Shown: one piece after another, positions 26,981-34,990 of the stretch
How the letters are laid out: each line of letters opens with the position of its first letter
How positions within the stretch are numbered: position 1 is the stretch's first letter
Assembly (NCBI GenBank): GCA_028280195.1
Contig: JANQMH010000099.1
Coordinates: 42,679 to 106,678, forward strand
DNA length: 64,000 bases
Direction of reading: 5' to 3'
From: Exilibacterium sp.
Lineage (GTDB): Bacteria > Pseudomonadota > Gammaproteobacteria > Pseudomonadales > Cellvibrionaceae
The notes under the pieces: generated by a model
The model's database searches: none
Seen by the model: the letters and a program-made list of their open reading frames with translations, nothing else
What the model was told of the DNA's origin: nothing
Translations under genes and position numbers: made by a program

Positions 26981-28333
26981 GTGCCCAATTCGCTGGCCGC
27001 GCGCCTGTTCGCCGCCTCCCTGGTGGTGCTGCCGCTGTTTCTCGGCGCCAGCGGCTATATGCTCGACTCCGCTTTCCACCGCAGCCTTTACGCCGCCGAA
27101 TCCGAGCGCCTGAAAACCCATATCTATCTGCTGCTGAGTGAGGCCGAAGTGGAATCCGGGCAGTTGTGGTTTCCCGAGCAGTTTGCCGAACCGCGCTTCT
27201 CGCTGCTCGGCTCGGGCCTCTATGGCTGGGCCGGCGACAGCAGCGGCAGAATGCTGTGGCGCTCGGACTCGGCACAGTTGCTGCTCGAGGACAATATCAC
27301 CGTCGGCACCGCGCCGGTGGAGGCGGGCAGCGAGGCGTTTTACGACCTGCAGATCGGCGAGGAAGCGCTGTTTGCCTACCACTACGATGTCGCCTGGGAC
27401 ACCGCGGCCGGCCCGCTGTTGTTTCGCTTTGCCGCCCTGCACAGCCAGGCCAGCCTGCAGGCCAAACTGGGCGAATACCGCGCGCAGCTGTGGCAGTGGC
27501 TGGGCGCACTGGCGGTGCTGCTGCTGGCCACCCAGACTTTGATCCTGCGCTGGGGCCTGCAGCCGCTGCGGCAACTGGCCGAGGACCTGACCGCGGTGGA
27601 GTCGGGTCAAACCCGCCAGTTGCGCGGCCACTACCCGGCGGAAATAGAACCGGTTACCCAAAACCTGAACCTGGTACTGCGCAACGAGCAGGCCCAGCGC
27701 GAGCGCTACCGCAATACCCTGGCAGACCTGGCCCACAGCCTCAAAACCCCGCTGGCGGTGATAAGCGGCCACGTCAATGGTAGCCGTGCAGGCAGCGCTG
27801 GCGACGCCACCCTGCAGGAACAGGTCGATCGCATGGATCAGATCGTCAGCCACCAGCTGCAGCGCGCCACGCTCAACAGCAAGACCCTGGTGAGCCGCAG
27901 CACCCCGGTGCAGGCGGTGGTGGCGCGGCTGAGCCAGGCCCTGGACAAGGTCTACGACGGCAAGCGGATTGCGTTTAGTGCCGATATCGATGCCGGCCTG
28001 CAGTTTAACGGCGATGAACGCGACCTGATGGAAGTACTTGGCAACCTGATTGAAAACGCCTACAAATACGGCCGCTCGCAGGTCAGGTGCAGCGCTGATC
28101 GACACGGCGAACAGCTGCAGCTGCGTATCGAGGACGACGGCGACGGTGTGCCCGCAGCCAAACGCCAAACCATCCTGCAGCGCGGCGCCCGGGCCGACAC
28201 GGCGACACCCGGCCAGGGTATCGGCCTGGCCGTCGCCGTGGATATTATCAGCAGTTACAATGGCAGCATTAGCATCGGAAAATCTGACCTCGGCGGCGCC
28301 AGCTTCAATCTGACGCTGCCGGGGGCAAAATAG
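26981..28333 (+). CDS. PhoQ-like membrane sensor histidine kinase
   Basis: The 450-residue inner-membrane kinase has a first TM at about 8-28, a periplasmic sensor of about 130 residues, a second TM near 170-190, HAMP-like linker, HisKA with H252 in DLAHSLKTPLAVISGH and an HATPase_c domain (N box IENAYKYGRS, G1 DDGDGVP, G2 GQGIGLAVAVDII). The DLAHSLKTPLAV block is characteristic of PhoQ-like kinases. A GTG start at 26981 is assumed because no in-frame ATG is available; the ribosome-binding site is weak and translation may couple to the regulator. Confidence 0.88.
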   Translation: MPNSLAARLFAASLVVLPLFLGASGYMLDSAFHRSLYAAESERLKTHIYLLLSEAEVESGQLWFPEQFAEPRFSLLGSGLYGWAGDSSGRMLWRSDSAQLLLEDNITVGTAPVEAGSEAFYDLQIGEEALFAYHYDVAWDTAAGPLLFRFAALHSQASLQAKLGEYRAQLWQWLGALAVLLLATQTLILRWGLQPLRQLAEDLTAVESGQTRQLRGHYPAEIEPVTQNLNLVLRNEQAQRERYRNTLADLAHSLKTPLAVISGHVNGSRAGSAGDATLQEQVDRMDQIVSHQLQRATLNSKTLVSRSTPVQAVVARLSQALDKVYDGKRIAFSADIDAGLQFNGDERDLMEVLGNLIENAYKYGRSQVRCSADRHGEQLQLRIEDDGDGVPAAKRQTILQRGARADTATPGQGIGLAVAVDIISSYNGSISIGKSDLGGASFNLTLPGAK

Positions 28334-28342
28334 CGCCAGCGC

Positions 28343-30946
28343 TCAGGTCAGCGCCGCATCGGCAAGCCGCTCGCGGCCAAAAGGCTTGGTTAGCAGAATC
28401 AGTTTCGGCAACAGGGTCAGCGAGGCGACAATCGCCGCCAGCATCGCCAGCCCGGTCAATAGGCCGAAGTAAATCGACGGAATGAATTCCGACAGCGCCA
28501 GAATCGAAAACCCGGCGATAATGGTTACCGAGGTATAAAACATCGCCCGCCCGATCGAGGCGTGGGCGCGGTGCATACATTGCATATAGTCACCGACTTC
28601 GGCGAATTCGCGCCGGAACCGGTGCAGATAGTGAATGGCGTCATCGACGCCGATACCCACCGCGGTGGCGGCGATGGTGATGGTCATCATATCCAGCGGC
28701 ACACCGGCCAGCCCCATGCCGCCGAGCACCACTGCCGCGGCCAGCATATTGGGAATAATGGCGATCAGCGCCACGGTCAAAGAGCGGAACAGCACCAGAA
28801 ACATCGCCGTGATACCCAAGAATACTGCGCCCAGGGTGGCGATCTGCGAGCGGAACAGGCTCTGCAGCATATTGTTGTAGAGCACCAGCAGGCCGGTAAA
28901 GTTTACCTGCTCCGGTTTGAACCCGACTTCCTCTATGGCGTAGTGGCGAATTTTTTCCACCAGTTCCTGGCGCCGCAGATTCGGGTCGGTCTCCTTGGCG
29001 CGCAGCATGATGCGCGTTTGATTGGCGGACTCCGACAGATAGGGCGCGATCAATACATCCATCACCTCGGCGGGCAGTTTCTGCCGAATCAGCGCCAGTT
29101 CAAAATCGTTCAGCGGCCCGCCGTTGATATCGCGCCCCACCTTGTAGGCGGTAGCCAGCGACTGCACCTTGCCGACTTCCGGCAGACTTTCGAGGTAGTC
29201 GTGCAGCTGCTCAACCTCGTCCAGGCCCAGCCGGGTGAACCAGTAGCTGGAGCCCGGGCTGTCGGGATTTTTTTCCGAAAAGGGGTCAGTTTCCGAGAAC
29301 GGGTCTTCCTGTGCCAGCGGCTCGGGCCGTTCGAAGGGGTCCGGCTCGTCGAAGGGGTCCGCCTCGGCAAAGGGGTCGCCGACCCTGCCCACACCGGCGC
29401 CGCTGTAGAGCTTATCTTTCTCCAGCAGCAGTTCGGGGTCGACATCGAGAATGATATCCAGGGTGGTGGTACCGCCCAGACGCTGATCGATGGCGAGCAT
29501 GCCCTGGTAGATTTCCGTATCCTTGCGGAAGTAGTCAATAAAGCGGTTCTCGACTTCCAGCTTGGTGACACCCACGCCGCTGATCACCGCCGCCAGCACA
29601 CTGATCAGCAACACCGCCACGCCGTACCTCTCGGTAAATCTGGAAAAGCGCAGTGTCAGCACATGGGAAGTATCGCCCTTGTCCCTGGGCTCGCCTTTGG
29701 GCAGTAACATCAAGCCCGCGGGAATTACCAGAAAAGACAACACCAGCGCCACAAACAGGCCGATGCTCATCATCCAGCCAAAATCCATCACCGGGCGGAT
29801 ATCGCTGACCACCAGCGAGACAAATGCCACCATGGTGGTCAGCGCGGTATACAGGCACGGGCGCGCCATAAAGCGCACCGTCTCCATGACCAGGCGACTC
29901 TGCGGCCAGTGCGGATTGGCGGCGTGGTATTCGCGGTAACGGACTACCAGGTGAATGGTAATGGCCAGCGAGATAATCAGCAGCAGGGCAACGAAGTTGG
30001 AGGAGATCACCGTCAGGCGCCAGTCGATCCAGCTCAGATAGCCGAGCATCATCACGACCGTCAATACACAGGTCAGCAGCGGCAGCACCACAAAGCGCAA
30101 CTGGCGGAAGATAAATGCCAGCGAAGCGATGATGAATAGAATCACACCGGTGCCGAACACCACCAGATCACTGCGAATGAAATCGATCATATCGGCCGTG
30201 ATCATGGTCACACCGCCGAGGAATATTTCCGCCCGATCGCGATAGGTATCGGCGATGGCGCGCACCTCGGCCACCCGCTCGTGTGCCCGCGCCGTCGCCG
30301 CGGTGCGGTAGTCGACAAATTCCCGCGTCACCCGCTCGAGTTCAGCCGCCTCCTCCTCGGTCAGGCCCTGGGTGTCGCGCAGCAGCCGCAGGCTGTCGCG
30401 CTGGCGCACCAGATCGATGAAGTGATTGTCCACCGCCAGGTTGAGCAGCAGCGCGGTGGTCTGTCCGTCCGGGCTGAGCAGCAGGTCGCGATAAATGGGG
30501 CTGGTGAGAAACTCCTGTTTGGCCAGCTGCCGGTCGACGCCCGGCGTCATCAGCGTACGCGGCGCGGCCGCCAGTTCGGTCAGGGTTTGTCTGGGGCTGT
30601 AGAGCAGCGGCACATCCAGCATGGAAGTGGCGCTGACCACGCCCTCCACGGCCAGCAAGTCCTGGCGCAGGGCCTTGAGTGTGTCGACAGACTCATCAGA
30701 AAACAGATCGACCTGCGGCTTGTAAGTGAGGACGAGAAAATCGCCGCTCTGGTAACGTTTGTAGACTTCGCGGAAATAGTCGAGATCGGCGTCGTGCTCC
30801 AGCGTCAGCGAGTCCGACGACGCGTCGAGTTTGAAGTTCGGCAGACCGAGGGCGAGCCCGGCGGCCAGTGCAAACACAAAAGCCAAAGTCAAGCGCGGAT
30901 GCCGGGTAATGATCGCCTGGTAAAACTGGACTAGTGTTTGAAACAT
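28343..30946 (-). CDS. MMPL/RND-superfamily exporter
   Basis: The 867-residue inner-membrane protein has two repeated halves, each with one TM, a large periplasmic domain and five TMs (second-half motif TAVGIGVDDAIHYLHRFRRE). This is the MMPL/SSD-type RND topology, which usually exports lipids or hydrophobic compounds. The substrate is unknown and no membrane-fusion partner is adjacent. An unusual Pro/Asp/Phe repeat (DPF units, about residues 523-560) interrupts the second periplasmic domain. It converges on the PhoQ-like gene. Confidence 0.88.
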   Translation of the reverse strand: MFQTLVQFYQAIITRHPRLTLAFVFALAAGLALGLPNFKLDASSDSLTLEHDADLDYFREVYKRYQSGDFLVLTYKPQVDLFSDESVDTLKALRQDLLAVEGVVSATSMLDVPLLYSPRQTLTELAAAPRTLMTPGVDRQLAKQEFLTSPIYRDLLLSPDGQTTALLLNLAVDNHFIDLVRQRDSLRLLRDTQGLTEEEAAELERVTREFVDYRTAATARAHERVAEVRAIADTYRDRAEIFLGGVTMITADMIDFIRSDLVVFGTGVILFIIASLAFIFRQLRFVVLPLLTCVLTVVMMLGYLSWIDWRLTVISSNFVALLLIISLAITIHLVVRYREYHAANPHWPQSRLVMETVRFMARPCLYTALTTMVAFVSLVVSDIRPVMDFGWMMSIGLFVALVLSFLVIPAGLMLLPKGEPRDKGDTSHVLTLRFSRFTERYGVAVLLISVLAAVISGVGVTKLEVENRFIDYFRKDTEIYQGMLAIDQRLGGTTTLDIILDVDPELLLEKDKLYSGAGVGRVGDPFAEADPFDEPDPFERPEPLAQEDPFSETDPFSEKNPDSPGSSYWFTRLGLDEVEQLHDYLESLPEVGKVQSLATAYKVGRDINGGPLNDFELALIRQKLPAEVMDVLIAPYLSESANQTRIMLRAKETDPNLRRQELVEKIRHYAIEEVGFKPEQVNFTGLLVLYNNMLQSLFRSQIATLGAVFLGITAMFLVLFRSLTVALIAIIPNMLAAAVVLGGMGLAGVPLDMMTITIAATAVGIGVDDAIHYLHRFRREFAEVGDYMQCMHRAHASIGRAMFYTSVTIIAGFSILALSEFIPSIYFGLLTGLAMLAAIVASLTLLPKLILLTKPFGRERLADAALT
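29274..29380. repeat. DPF-encoding repeat within the MMPL exporter
   Basis: A series of related 12-18 nt units (GGGGTCNGNNTCGNNGAA on the plus strand) encodes DPFAEADPFDEPDPFERPEP and then DPFSETDPFSEKN. The repeat is in frame and lies in the second periplasmic domain. Confidence 0.7.
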
Positions 30947-31526
30947 CGCTCCGCCGTGTACCTCTGTTCAGTCACGAGTAACTAGATACTAGTAACTAGA
31001 TACTAGTAACTAGCGACTCTCAACTCTCAACTACCCTTTGCGCCATCAAAATCTATGTCGCCTTTTTGCTACACTTTTTCGCCACACCCTGGCAAAATGG
31101 CGCCTGCTGACTACAGCTTCGTGGGCAATTTGACAAAGTCCTGCGCGCACGCCGGTGGGAAGCCGCCTATTATGGGTAAAAAGGCACAACAATAAAACCT
31201 TTTGACTGCGTAAAGAATGTTTAAGCAGCAGTGAAATTGTGTGTAACAGTCAAAAACCTGCCGGTTAATCCGCTATTGACCAACCGCTTCAACCTGCTGC
31301 GGCATTTGTCACGCTCACTGCAGACCTCAGCAAAGACGCGCCCGCGCAACACTGCCAGAAGCAGTAGATCGCCAGGGCGCAGTTTTAGTTCCCACCGCCA
31401 TCGCTGCGCCCGGCCCTGCAGAGAGTCAACAAAAGGTCAGCAGAGGTTTGCCGGGGCGCTGACTGGCCAAAAAATGTGCATCGCCCCATACCCCTATTTA
31501 CGCGCAAAGGCCGGCACTCGGATTCA
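30947..31526. other. 580-base intergenic region between exporter and kinase
   Basis: The region contains the AGTAACTAG repeat at 30977-31013, followed by a short CAACTCT duplication. Otherwise no gene, RNA or clear promoter is recognised. A plus-strand open frame at 31231-31530 is Arg/Ser-rich and lacks a ribosome-binding site, so it is probably not coding. Confidence 0.5.
30977..31013. repeat. 14-nt tandem repeat AGTAACTAGATACT
   Basis: Two perfect copies and one partial copy lie upstream of the exporter gene. The same AGTAACTAG core occurs in the rodA-mltB spacer (minus strand of 17624-17662). Confidence 0.75.
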
Positions 31527-33302
31527 CTAAAACCCGTGCTCGAACAACTGCCGGAATACCTGCTGAAACAGCGCCTGCAATGCGCCGGGATCGAGCAGCC
31601 CGTTTGTGAACAGTATCACAGTACCGGCATCGACAACGATCAGGAACAGTAACACCAGCAACAACAGCAACAGTATCTGCTTGTTTTTTTTGTCACGCTG
31701 CGGCCGCGTCGCGACCGCGGACGACGGCGGTATTATCGCCGTAGGCATGGCCTCGTTGAGATCACTGAGTGCATCGAGCACCAGACCGAACTGCTGGAAG
31801 CGCCGCCGCGGGTCTGTCTCCAGCATTGTGACAATAATGTCACGCAGCTTGGCCGGCAGGCGCTCAAGCGCCCGCCCGGTCGCCAGCCGCTGCCGGTGCC
31901 GGCGCGGCAGTTCGCCCACCAGCATCTGGTAAAACACCACGCCACAGGCATAGATATCGATCTGGGGGCCGGGCGGCTCCTGTGCCGGTCGATACCAGTT
32001 CTGGCCGCTGTTTTCATAGTGGGGCGGCAGGCCAAAGTCGGCAATCCGCACATTGCCGCGGCTGTCGAACAATACATTGCTAGCGCGCAGATTCCCATGC
32101 ACCACCTGGTTGCGATGGGCATAGGCCAATGCGCTGCAGATCTGCCGGGCGATGGGCAAAAATTGATCAGGCCGATAGCGACGAATCAACCGGTCCTGCA
32201 GGCTGCCGCCCTGCAGATAGTCCATAACCACAATGAACGCACGCGGATTCTTCGACACCCCGTGAACTCTGACCAGGTGCCTGTGTGCCAGCGACGCCAT
32301 GCGCTTGCTGGTGTGGTAACCGTCGTGGTTACCGCTGATTTTCTTCACCACCAGTTGGCGCCGGCTGTTTTTTTCCATGAACAGGTACACCGCTCCGTAC
32401 TTGTTCTCACTGATAATATCGAGCAGCGTAAAGGTCTTTTTATCGACACCGTCACTGGCGACACTTTCACGGGCGCGTTTGACCTGCTGATGGTTCAGGT
32501 GCGCACCGCTCAGCAGTAACAGCAGCTGATTGTGAATATCCCCCACACTGGCCGGTCGCGCTTCGGGGGAGTGCTGCAGGCAGCGACCAATCAGTTGTTT
32601 CAAGGGCACCGGGACATCGGCGGGAAACGGGTCGACGCCGGCGGCGACAAACTGCGGCAACTGTGCAGTGAATACTTCGTGCATCATCACGCCGAGCGAA
32701 TATATATCACTGCTGAAGGTCGCGCCGGCACCGCCGTAAGCGAGTTCAGGCGCCATATAGGTTAAGGTGCCCATCACCTGGATGTCACTGTCCGGCACCG
32801 CTGCGGCAGGCGGCTCATCCCCCTGCTGGCCGGCGCCCCGATAAAACTGCGCGATGCCAAAATCCAGTACCTTGACATGATGTTCGCTGTCGACGATGAC
32901 ATTGCCGGGCTTGATATCACCATGGATGACACGGTTTTTATGGGCATAGGCCAGCGCCTTGCATACCTGCAGGCACAGCTCGATTTTGCGCGCCGGCGCC
33001 AGCTCGCTATCGCGCAGCAGCTCGGTCAGCTCCACTCCCTGCACGTATTCCATGACGAAGTAGGGCGTGCGCTGGGCGCTTACCCCGCGGTCGATCACCT
33101 GGATGATATTGGGATGATTGAGGCGGGCGATAATCAGCGATTCCCGCTCGAATGCCTGCCGGACCTGGCTGTGCGCGCGCATCTGCTGGTTGAGAATCTT
33201 GATCGCTACCGGCCGCGCCAGCGACAGCTGCCGCCCCTTGAATACGGCCGCCATGCCCCCCTCGCCTATTTTTTCATCAAATTCATAGCCCGGCAGCTGC
33301 AT
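31527..33302 (-). CDS. Membrane Ser/Thr protein kinase with tandem kinase and pseudokinase domains
   Basis: The 591-residue protein has two protein-kinase domains. Domain 1 (about 6-265) carries G-loop GEGGMAAV, K35, E54, catalytic HGDIKPGN (D129, N134) and DFG (D147), so it looks active; HGD rather than HRD makes it a non-RD kinase. Domain 2 (about 297-525) keeps DFG, but its catalytic loop reads HGNLRASN, with Asn in place of the catalytic Asp. It is therefore a probable pseudokinase. A single TM (KQILLLLLLVLLFLIVVDAG) near the C-terminus leaves a short periplasmic tail. It is divergent from the FHA gene, its likely partner, with a perfect inverted repeat between them. The ATG at 33302 was chosen over an upstream start that adds Arg-rich sequence. 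Confidence 0.9.
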   Translation of the reverse strand: MQLPGYEFDEKIGEGGMAAVFKGRQLSLARPVAIKILNQQMRAHSQVRQAFERESLIIARLNHPNIIQVIDRGVSAQRTPYFVMEYVQGVELTELLRDSELAPARKIELCLQVCKALAYAHKNRVIHGDIKPGNVIVDSEHHVKVLDFGIAQFYRGAGQQGDEPPAAAVPDSDIQVMGTLTYMAPELAYGGAGATFSSDIYSLGVMMHEVFTAQLPQFVAAGVDPFPADVPVPLKQLIGRCLQHSPEARPASVGDIHNQLLLLLSGAHLNHQQVKRARESVASDGVDKKTFTLLDIISENKYGAVYLFMEKNSRRQLVVKKISGNHDGYHTSKRMASLAHRHLVRVHGVSKNPRAFIVVMDYLQGGSLQDRLIRRYRPDQFLPIARQICSALAYAHRNQVVHGNLRASNVLFDSRGNVRIADFGLPPHYENSGQNWYRPAQEPPGPQIDIYACGVVFYQMLVGELPRRHRQRLATGRALERLPAKLRDIIVTMLETDPRRRFQQFGLVLDALSDLNEAMPTAIIPPSSAVATRPQRDKKNKQILLLLLLVLLFLIVVDAGTVILFTNGLLDPGALQALFQQVFRQLFEHGF

Positions 33303-33414
33303 CGGCGGCTCGCTTTTATTATCAATGGCCAGGTAATAATAGCAAAAGTCGCGCCGCCACAGCCGGCCGCCACAGCGGCCCACCGGCCGCCCGCCGCGGG
33401 CGTGAATTTTCACC

Positions 33415-33434
33415 CTTTATCATCTAAGATAAAG
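33415..33434. promoter_or_regulatory. Inverted repeat in the divergent kinase/FHA promoter region
   Basis: CTTTATC-ATCTAA-GATAAAG is a perfect 7-bp inverted repeat with a 6-nt spacer, 57 bases before the FHA start. It could be an operator for both divergent genes. No regulator is assigned to it. Confidence 0.4.
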
Positions 33435-33490
33435 TTTCTATAGTTGATGCCTGTCGGGCCGGGTTTCTGCGTGGGGCACAGCAAAATCGG

Positions 33491-34354
33491 ATGTTAAAAA
33501 TTCAACTCAAAGGCCGGGACAGCGAAGCTGTATGGGTGGTGGAAAAGAACTATGGCATCGGCCGCGATGCCGCCAACCACCTGGTGCTCGATGACGACAG
33601 CATCAGCCCTGTTCACGCCAGACTGATCACCAAGGACAATAAACTCTATTTAAAGGACAATAACAGCCAGACCGGCAGCTTCGTCAACGAGCGGCGCGTA
33701 ACCCAGAAGCAGGTGACCCCGGGCGATCTGATCCGCCTCGGAGCGGTGGAAATAGCAGTACTGGACCCGCGCGAGTCGGCATCCCAGGACGCCCTCGGCG
33801 ACGGCGATATACCGGGCAAATGGACCCTGGTATCGGACAGCAGCTGGCTGTCGGGGCAGGAATTCAACCTCACCGCCGCGGCTACCACCATCGGCCGCGG
33901 CAGCAATTGCGATATCACCATTCCCGGCACCCACCTGTCGCGCCAGCATGCCGAAATCAGCATTAAAGGCACGCGCCTGCATGTGCGCGACCTGGCCTCG
34001 GCCAATGGCACCTATCTCAACGATACCCGCATCAGTGAGGCCTTTGCCCGTGCGGGCGACCGCCTGCGGCTCGATGTCTACAGCTTTCGCATTATCGGCC
34101 CGGAAGTGGACGACAAGAAGACCCGGGTCAGGCCCCGGCCGGGCAGCAGGCGCAAAAGCGCCGGCGATACTCCGGCGGCGGAGCCCAAACTGGAGCCCAA
34201 ACTGGAGCCTAAACAATGGAAAATGCGTTCGACCTCACCCGGCAACCGGGTCGAACCACCGCAGCCATCCAGACTCCGGCTGTTGCCCTGGATAAGTGGG
34301 GGCCTGTTCGTGATTCTGATTACCCTGCTAATTTACCTGCTGGCTATGGTTTAA
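33491..34354 (+). CDS. Double FHA-domain membrane protein
   Basis: The 287-residue protein has two forkhead-associated domains, which bind phosphothreonine. FHA1 (about 20-95) has GIGRDAANHL, SPVHARL and SQTGSFVN; FHA2 (about 125-210) has TIGRGSNCDI, LSRQHAEI and SANGTYLN. Both retain the Gly-Arg, Ser-x-x-His and Asn residues needed for pThr recognition. A linker with an EPKLEPKLEPK repeat leads to one C-terminal TM (GGLFVILITLLIYLLAM). It should sit at the membrane with the divergent kinase and read its phosphorylation state. A matching kinase/FHA/PP2C trio is known from type VI secretion control, but no such genes are seen here. Confidence 0.92.
   Translation: MLKIQLKGRDSEAVWVVEKNYGIGRDAANHLVLDDDSISPVHARLITKDNKLYLKDNNSQTGSFVNERRVTQKQVTPGDLIRLGAVEIAVLDPRESASQDALGDGDIPGKWTLVSDSSWLSGQEFNLTAAATTIGRGSNCDITIPGTHLSRQHAEISIKGTRLHVRDLASANGTYLNDTRISEAFARAGDRLRLDVYSFRIIGPEVDDKKTRVRPRPGSRRKSAGDTPAAEPKLEPKLEPKQWKMRSTSPGNRVEPPQPSRLRLLPWISGGLFVILITLLIYLLAMV
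34180..34215. repeat. 12-nt tandem repeat in the FHA protein linker
   Basis: Three copies of CTGGAGCCCAAA-like sequence encode EPKLEPKLEPK before the membrane segment. Confidence 0.7.
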
Positions 34355-34990
34355 AAACACCCTCTCAGCCACAGGGGCCCCGTTTGGCCGTGCAGCGGCC
34401 CGCCTATAACCGACACCCTCTCAAACCTGCCGCCGGCATGGCCCCTCAGTTCTCCGGGCACAGGCAATGAGCTGACACACTGCGGCGGCTGCCAGCGGCA
34501 AAATGGCGACTATCTGCGCCAGTGCGCGGGAAAATAAGAAACCTGGCGCCTGGCGCCTGCTGCTCTGCCAGTTCCGAGGTGCCAAAGTGGAACTGCCGCC
34601 GCGTCGTAGCTATCAAAAAAATCATCATTCATACCAGACAGCTGTCAGCTTTTATCACAAAAAGCGCATATTGGCTGCTGATATTCCCGCCCGGCTAAAA
34701 CCATGACCAGCCCTTCTTGCCGGGGACCTCCGGCGTCAGGCCTTTAACTTTGCGGCAGGCGTCCGCAAGCCGCACAAAACCACCGGCAACCGGCACGCTT
34801 AGCATTTTTCCGCCGGATATATGCTCGAAAATTACAATACTTCGGCATTTTTTTGATATCGGTTGTGAAATCGTATTGGTTAATTTCCCCAGCAATTCAA
34901 CACAAATACAAGTGATATACAGCTGTAGCTTTGCCGCCATTCTGCACCGGCGGCAAGGCGATCAGTGACCATCTGAGCGGGAAGCAGGCA
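34355..34990. other. 636-base region upstream of the exported-protein cluster
   Basis: No gene is supported. Small open frames on both strands (34503-34706 plus, 34695-34940 minus) lack family resemblance and ribosome-binding sites. A 7-bp inverted repeat (CAGTTCC...GGAACTG) occurs at 34569-34595. The AT-rich last 150 bases are the likely place for the cluster promoter, but I cannot fix -35 and -10 boxes. Confidence 0.4.

Noticed and set aside
26903..28168. 421-codon frame antisense to the PhoQ-like kinase
   Set aside because: The kinase on the plus strand explains the conservation; the antisense frame lacks known motifs.
31231..31530. 99-codon plus-strand frame between exporter and kinase
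   Set aside because: Arg/Ser-rich, no ribosome-binding site, no resemblance to known proteins; treated as non-coding.
34695..34940. 81-codon minus-strand frame in the gap before gene A
   Set aside because: No ribosome-binding site or family resemblance; it may be chance in a spacer.
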